A stretch of DNA of 64,000 nt from Candidatus Gastranaerophilales bacterium. Its GTDB lineage: Bacteria > Cyanobacteriota > Vampirovibrionia > Gastranaerophilales > Gastranaerophilaceae. The notes under the pieces were generated by a model that worked only from the letters and a program-made list of their open reading frames with translations, made no database searches and was not told the origin of the DNA. The stretch covers positions 1-64,000 of the forward strand of contig CALUVI010000005.1 in NCBI GenBank assembly GCA_944324185.1. The letters run 5' to 3'. Shown here one piece after another: positions 59,899 through 64,000 of this stretch (positions are counted from its first letter, which is position 1; every line of letters begins with the position of its first letter). The position numbers were made by a program, and so were the translations under genes.

Positions 59899-60762
59899 AT
59901 GAAGAAAAGTTTATTAAGTTTATTATTAGTTGTATTTCTTTCTCCGGCTACATTCGCTGGAGAGGGATTTGATTTTTTTAAATTGCATATTTTTAACAAT
60001 GATACGCGGGAAATTAGGTCTTTGTTGAATTCTCAAGTACGATATGCAAACAAAACAAATTTTGATAAATTTATTGCAACTTTTGATAAAGATTATGTAA
60101 ACGCTGACGGATTTAATCTTGATACATATTCTCAGCTTGTGCGTGATTTGTGGGAAACATACGACAATATAGAATATGAAATGACAATTAAAGATATTTC
60201 CGTAAAAGATGATATGGCAACTGTTTCTGTTACAGAAACTTCGTTTGCCCAAATTCCGGCGCCGCATCAATTAGACGGAGTCTTAACGAGTGAAGCGGAC
60301 AGTGTTTATTATCTAAAAAAATCTAATGGCGACTGGAAGGTCACATCTGATAAGGTTATCTCAGAGACAACATCGCTGCTTTACGGTGATGCTAAAGATC
60401 TGGATATTAAGTTGACAGCGCCGCAGGAAATACAGGCAGGAAAAGAATATACGGCATCTCTTGAATTTACGCCGCCCGATGATGTGATTGCGATTGCTTC
60501 AATTGCAAGTGATAAAGTTGAATACCCTCAGAAGCAGGCAAAAGAAGTTTATAGAAAATTGCCTGATGATAATATTTTAGAAAGAATTTTTGTCTCAAAC
60601 AGCGATAGTGTTAATGAATATGTTGTCGCTTCCATCGGTTTGACAAAAGCCGATATAAGTGATTTGAGCATAAAGTTAAGTCTTACGGGGTTCGGGTATA
60701 AAATTATCCGCGTAAATGTTGTTCCTGAAAGCAGAGAGGATGTAAATGTCAAAGACAGGTAA
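59899..60762 (+). CDS. Exported NTF2-like protein of unknown function
   Basis: A 287-residue protein with a signal peptide (MKKSLLSLLLVVFLSPATFA-G). Residues about 35-155 fit an NTF2/SnoaL-like cone fold (NKTNFDKFIATFDKDYVNAD, DLWETYDNIEYEMTIKDI, YLKKSNGDWKVTSDKV). The C-terminal half (about 165-285) is a beta-sandwich-like domain (QEIQAGKEYTASLEFTPPDD). It probably acts in the periplasm or at the outer membrane; the ligand is unknown. It overlaps lspA by 17 bp, so lipoprotein processing and this gene share a transcript. Confidence 0.72.
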   Translation: MKKSLLSLLLVVFLSPATFAGEGFDFFKLHIFNNDTREIRSLLNSQVRYANKTNFDKFIATFDKDYVNADGFNLDTYSQLVRDLWETYDNIEYEMTIKDISVKDDMATVSVTETSFAQIPAPHQLDGVLTSEADSVYYLKKSNGDWKVTSDKVISETTSLLYGDAKDLDIKLTAPQEIQAGKEYTASLEFTPPDDVIAIASIASDKVEYPQKQAKEVYRKLPDDNILERIFVSNSDSVNEYVVASIGLTKADISDLSIKLSLTGFGYKIIRVNVVPESREDVNVKDR

Positions 60763-61207
60763 AATTATTTATTTCTTTATATCTGTCGTATTTTTTATAT
60801 TTTTTGACCTGATTCTTTCCAACGAAACTCTCAGAACTCCGGCTTATGTTCCTCAAAATCCGGTTCTGGATATTGTATATGTTAAAAATACAGGCGCAGC
60901 TTTTAGTATATTACAAGATGCGGGAAATTTTTTAATCTGTTTTTCTGCTGCAGCTATTCTGTTTATAATTTTTTATACAATAAAACACATAAAAAAAGCC
61001 TCAACTATAGCTCTTTTCTGGGTATCTCTGCTGGTTGCGGGTATTTTTTGTAATATGCTAGAGAGAATTACGCTCGGTTTTGTAAGAGATTTCTTTAAAT
61101 TAAATTTTGTAAATTTCCCTGTATTTAATATTTCTGATATTTTCATAAATTTGAGTGTTTTTGCTATAGTTATAATTATTGTAAAACATAATTTTAAGAA
61201 AAAATAA
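60746..61207 (+). CDS. lspA: Lipoprotein signal peptidase (signal peptidase II)
   Basis: A 153-residue, four-helix aspartyl protease that cleaves prolipoprotein signal peptides. The motifs VKNTGAAFSIL (near 50-60), LGFVRDFF and FPVFNISDIFINL keep both catalytic aspartates. Two departures from consensus are seen: the usual GNxxDR reads CNMLER, and FNxAD reads FNISD. These may reflect lineage drift and not loss of activity. It lies between the exported NTF2-like gene and the pseudouridine synthase, whose start overlaps its stop. Confidence 0.88.
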   Translation: MSKTGKIIYFFISVVFFIFFDLILSNETLRTPAYVPQNPVLDIVYVKNTGAAFSILQDAGNFLICFSAAAILFIIFYTIKHIKKASTIALFWVSLLVAGIFCNMLERITLGFVRDFFKLNFVNFPVFNISDIFINLSVFAIVIIIVKHNFKKK

Positions 61208-62124
61208 TGAAACTAATAGCAGATGATTTTATTTCAGATATTCGAATAGATGCTTTTCTTGCAGGTTATTATGCAGGAAACAATTCAGGTGAAACTTTTT
61301 CCCGCTCAAAGATTCAGGCGGAGATAAAAAAAGGTGCTGTTCTTGTTAACAATAAACCGGTAAAACCTTCCTATATATTAAAAGAAGCTGATGTTATAGA
61401 ATTTGAACCGGCAGAAGAGAATAAAATTCAGCCAGAAAATATCCCTCTGAAGATAATCTGGGAAAATGATAATATGGCAGTAATTAATAAACCTTCAGGA
61501 ATGCTTACACATCCTACGCCGCTTGAAAAATCCGGAACTCTGGTAAACGCTTTATTATACAGATACGGCGATAACCTTTCGGATATAAACGGTGAATTAA
61601 GAAGAGGTATTTTGCATCGTCTGGACCGAAATACTTCCGGACTTTTAATGATTGCAAAAAATAACGAAGCGCATGAGTATCTTGTTAATGCAATGAAGGC
61701 AGGAAAAACGATAAAAAAATATCTGGCAGTGGTTAAAGGTGTAATTAGCGAGGATGAATTTACAATTAATGAACCTATTTTGCGCAGTCCTAATCAGCCG
61801 TATAAAATGATGATAGGTCCGGATGGCAAAGACAGTATTTCAATAATCCGGGTGTTAGAGCGTTTTTCCAGAGCGACGCTGGTTGAAGTCCGTTTGATAA
61901 CAGGAAGAACGCATCAAATAAGAGTTCATCTTTCAAGCATAGGACATCCTGTTTATAATGATACGCTTTATGGATTCGGAAAAATGAAAATTAAAACGGA
62001 AGAGCAGGTTCTGGAGTCTTACAAACTATCTTTTCCGCAGCCTTTTGACGGGAAAATGCTTGAGTTTGAAATTCCAAAGGATGAAAAACTTGTCAGGGTT
62101 ATAAATTTTTTAAGAAATACCTGA
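61207..62124 (+). CDS. RluA/RluD-family 23S rRNA pseudouridine synthase
   Basis: A 305-residue enzyme. An N-terminal S4-type RNA-binding domain (about 1-80, RSKIQAEIKKGAVLVNNKPV) precedes the synthase domain with the catalytic motif HRLDRNTSGLL (near 138-148; nucleophilic Asp), INKPSGML and GRTHQIRVHLSSIGHPV near the end. RluD-type enzymes modify helix 69 of 23S rRNA; assignment to RluD or RluA group members beyond this is uncertain. lspA-rluD adjacency is common in bacteria. Confidence 0.93.
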   Translation: MKLIADDFISDIRIDAFLAGYYAGNNSGETFSRSKIQAEIKKGAVLVNNKPVKPSYILKEADVIEFEPAEENKIQPENIPLKIIWENDNMAVINKPSGMLTHPTPLEKSGTLVNALLYRYGDNLSDINGELRRGILHRLDRNTSGLLMIAKNNEAHEYLVNAMKAGKTIKKYLAVVKGVISEDEFTINEPILRSPNQPYKMMIGPDGKDSISIIRVLERFSRATLVEVRLITGRTHQIRVHLSSIGHPVYNDTLYGFGKMKIKTEEQVLESYKLSFPQPFDGKMLEFEIPKDEKLVRVINFLRNT

Positions 62125-62155
62125 ATCCCGTTTTGCTTTAATTTTAACTTAACAT

Positions 62156-62197
62156 TTGTCCATAATTCGTGACAAAACTTTCTTTTCGCGCTATTAT
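62156..62197 (+). promoter_or_regulatory. Promoter with overlapping inverted repeat
   Basis: GTGACA (62169-62174), 17 nt, then TATTAT (62192-62197) give a good promoter for the gene at 62235. TTGTC (62156-62160) and GACAA (62171-62175) form an inverted repeat that covers the -35 box, a typical operator position for a repressor. Confidence 0.55.
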
Positions 62198-62234
62198 GAA
62201 TTTGATATGGTAACGTAAAGAAAAGGTTTTTTTA

Positions 62235-63311
62235 ATGGAAAAAGAAATGGTTATAGGTATTCCGAGAGGAATGTCATTTTACAACAATTACCCGTTCTGG
62301 TTTGGTTTTTTCTCGAGTCTGGGAATAAAGATTGTGTTGTCAGATCCTACGACAAAGCAGACTATGTCGGATGGCTCAGCTCTGGTTGTTACAGAAACCT
62401 GTCTGCCTATTAAAATTTATTTAGGACATATTCTTAATTTGATTTCCAAAGGGGTAAAGAATATTTTTGTACCGTCTCTGCAGTCAATTGCACCGAAAAT
62501 TTATAACTGTTCTAAAATCAGAGGACTCCCGGATTTGGTCAGAAATGTTATAAAAGCTGACATTAATATTATTGAGCCGACTCTGGATAAATCCCGGAAA
62601 CATCAGGGTTTGTATGAATTTCTTCAAGAAGCTGTGAAACCTTTCGGAATTACAAACTTTGAAGAAATTAGAAAGGCTTCAAAGCAAGGCTGGAAAGTTT
62701 ATAATAATTTCCTTGTAATGGCACGTTCCGGTATGAGTTATAAAAAAGCTATGAATTATGCTCTCCAGGGAAAAGTCTTTATAGAAAATTCTTCTACCTC
62801 TGCTCCGATAAATGTTGCTCTGGTTTCACACGCTTACAATATTTATGATGACAGAGCCTGTATGAAGATTTTTGATAAACTGGAAAAAATGGATGTAAAG
62901 GTATTTACTTCACTCCAGCTTACCGACGAACAGATGGAAGAAGGGATTTCAGCGTTAGGTCAAAAACGTTACTGGGCTAATGAGTATGAGATGACAGGTA
63001 CTGCCGGACATTATCTCAAAGATAACAAAATCGACGGTATTATCACCCTTAACGCTTTCGGCTGCGGACCTGATTCATTGATGATAGAGAGAATTACAAG
63101 GAAAGCAAAAGACAACGGCAAACCGATTCTTTCATTAACTATAGATGAACATACCGGAGAAGCGGGGTTTATTACAAGGCTGGAAGCTTTTATTGATATG
63201 TTGTATCGTAAAAAACGCTCTAAGATTATAAATAAGATTTCCATGCCTGAGTATGATTATGTTCCTCAGACAAATATATGCGATTCACTGACTTTTGCGG
63301 AGAATAAATAA
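62235..63311 (+). CDS. DUF2229/2-hydroxyglutaryl-CoA dehydratase-type protein
   Basis: A 358-residue soluble protein. IGIPRGMSFYNNYPFWFGFF (7-26) and the following GSALVVTETCLPIKIYLGHI match DUF2229, usually the C-terminal part of large CoA-substrate-specific activases of 2-hydroxyacyl-CoA dehydratases. ETCLP contains a Cys conserved in the family and likely to ligate an iron-sulfur cluster. Here it is a stand-alone protein with no ASKHA ATPase domain, so an activator would be elsewhere. It has its own promoter and possible operator. A MacB-like permease follows after 7 bp, of unclear relation. Confidence 0.82.
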   Translation: MEKEMVIGIPRGMSFYNNYPFWFGFFSSLGIKIVLSDPTTKQTMSDGSALVVTETCLPIKIYLGHILNLISKGVKNIFVPSLQSIAPKIYNCSKIRGLPDLVRNVIKADINIIEPTLDKSRKHQGLYEFLQEAVKPFGITNFEEIRKASKQGWKVYNNFLVMARSGMSYKKAMNYALQGKVFIENSSTSAPINVALVSHAYNIYDDRACMKIFDKLEKMDVKVFTSLQLTDEQMEEGISALGQKRYWANEYEMTGTAGHYLKDNKIDGIITLNAFGCGPDSLMIERITRKAKDNGKPILSLTIDEHTGEAGFITRLEAFIDMLYRKKRSKIINKISMPEYDYVPQTNICDSLTFAENK

Positions 63312-63318
63312 CGGAAAG

Positions 63319-64000
63319 ATGTTAGATTTTAAATCAACATTAAAAATGGCGATAAATTCTTTAAGGGTCAATATGCTTCGCTCTGCGCTTACGAGTCTCG
63401 GCGTAATTATTGGTGTAAGTGCTGTAATTATTATGCTTGCTGTTGGAACCGGCGCCAGCAAAAAAGTTACCGAAAATATGGAGGCAATGGGTACAAATAT
63501 TCTGACGGTTCGTTCAGCTTCTGCTAAGACCGGCGGGGTTCACATGGGTATGGGAACAAAGCCTACGCTTACATCAAAAGACGCCGAGGCTATAAAAAAG
63601 ATGGCGCGTGGAATCCTTGCAATTTCAACGATGTCCTCCCAAACCCAGCAGCTTACTTACGGAAACCAGAACTGGTCAACAACGGTTTACGGGGTGCAGC
63701 CTTCTTATTTATATATAAAAAATTATGAAATAGAAATGGGGAGAGGTTTTATTCCGGAAGACCTGCAAAATAGTGCAAAAGTTACACTTATCGCTTCAAC
63801 AATTGCAACAGAGCTTTTTGGAGATGTTGATCCTATTAACAAGGTCATAAGAGTCGGTAATATTCCGTTCAAAGTAATAGGTCTTTTGAAGCCGAAGGGG
63901 CAATCAGGACCGTTTGATCAGGACGATTTAATATTTATTCCTATTACAACTGCACAGAAAAAAGTTTTTGGAACTGATTTCCCCGGAACAGTGAGTCAGA
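63319..64000 (+). CDS. MacB/FtsX-like ABC transporter permease (3' cut by window)
   Basis: An open frame from ATG (GGAAAG upstream) through the window edge, at least 227 codons. SLRVNMLRSALTSLGVIIGV is the first transmembrane entry typical of MacB permeases, followed by a periplasmic domain of the MacB_PCD type (GTNILTVRSAS, GRGFIPEDLQNSAKVTLIAS). The family exports peptides, lipoproteins or antibiotics, or does mechanical work with a partner ATPase. The four-helix end and the ATPase gene would lie outside the window. Confidence 0.86.
   Translation, partial: MLDFKSTLKMAINSLRVNMLRSALTSLGVIIGVSAVIIMLAVGTGASKKVTENMEAMGTNILTVRSASAKTGGVHMGMGTKPTLTSKDAEAIKKMARGILAISTMSSQTQQLTYGNQNWSTTVYGVQPSYLYIKNYEIEMGRGFIPEDLQNSAKVTLIASTIATELFGDVDPINKVIRVGNIPFKVIGLLKPKGQSGPFDQDDLIFIPITTAQKKVFGTDFPGTVSQ

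Overview
The window reads as chromosome from an AT-rich, Gram-negative, non-photosynthetic relative of Cyanobacteria, most likely a gut Melainabacterium (Gastranaerophilales/Vampirovibrionia). The evidence is a lipid A cluster (fabZ, lpxC, lpxD), LptF/LptG and TolC proteins that imply an outer membrane, and a Ycf46/Ycf35/DUF2997 module otherwise typical of cyanobacteria and plastids, with no photosynthesis gene anywhere. The assignment is inferred from gene content. I saw no rRNA, tRNA, CRISPR array, insertion sequence or prophage.

Layout. 1-4 kb: end of an unidentified gene, an SDR reductase, bioB and a split chromate transporter. 4-9 kb: a ZorA/ZorB-like membrane motor pair divergent from a 1,097-residue zinc-ribbon protein whose ATPase motifs are degenerate. 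9-11 kb: small unknown genes, including a 29-residue membrane peptide. 11-19.5 kb: ispF, then a minus-strand block secA-dapB-asd-unknown-rfaE2-lpxD-lpxC-fabZ (protein export, diaminopimelate and lipid A/heptose synthesis). 20-29 kb: housekeeping genes (dciA, nrnA, yihY, rpsP, cca, rsmE) with a tyrosine phosphatase and a MATE exporter. 29.8-32.3 kb: a cobalamin riboswitch in front of two uncharacterised genes. 32-41 kb: HAD phosphatase, TolC, unknown membrane proteins, a GT-C-like glycosyltransferase, PHP, MFS and LptF/G proteins. 41-45.2 kb: a compact operon of an HhH protein, two tiny membrane proteins, a radical-SAM activase-like protein, Ycf46, Ycf35 and DUF2997. 45-64 kb: degraded fragments, gltX, a cell-wall amidase, dnaG-rpoD, pheS, a secreted M48 protease, a FliA/WhiG-type sigma factor, serine dehydratase, a receiver protein, lspA, a pseudouridine synthase, a DUF2229-type protein and the start of a MacB-like permease.

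Most long gaps between genes hold one composite family of non-coding repeats. Its modules are a GTGGAGCTTGCTCCAC hairpin (ten copies), a GGTTGGGTGAAACCCAAC-type hairpin, an ATGGATTGCC...CTCGCAATGACG unit, a pyrimidine/purine-rich block and the 9-mer GGGGTAAAT. Two islands, near 19.6-20.05 kb and 52.87-53.4 kb, are copies of each other over about 500 bp.

The best candidates for undescribed biology are the cobalamin-riboswitch operon (29.83-32.25 kb), the Ycf46-radical SAM module (41.0-45.2 kb) and the ZorAB-like/pseudo-ATPase locus (4.0-9.0 kb). Several genes have a -10 box only 6-7 nt before the start codon and no Shine-Dalgarno sequence, which suggests leaderless transcripts.
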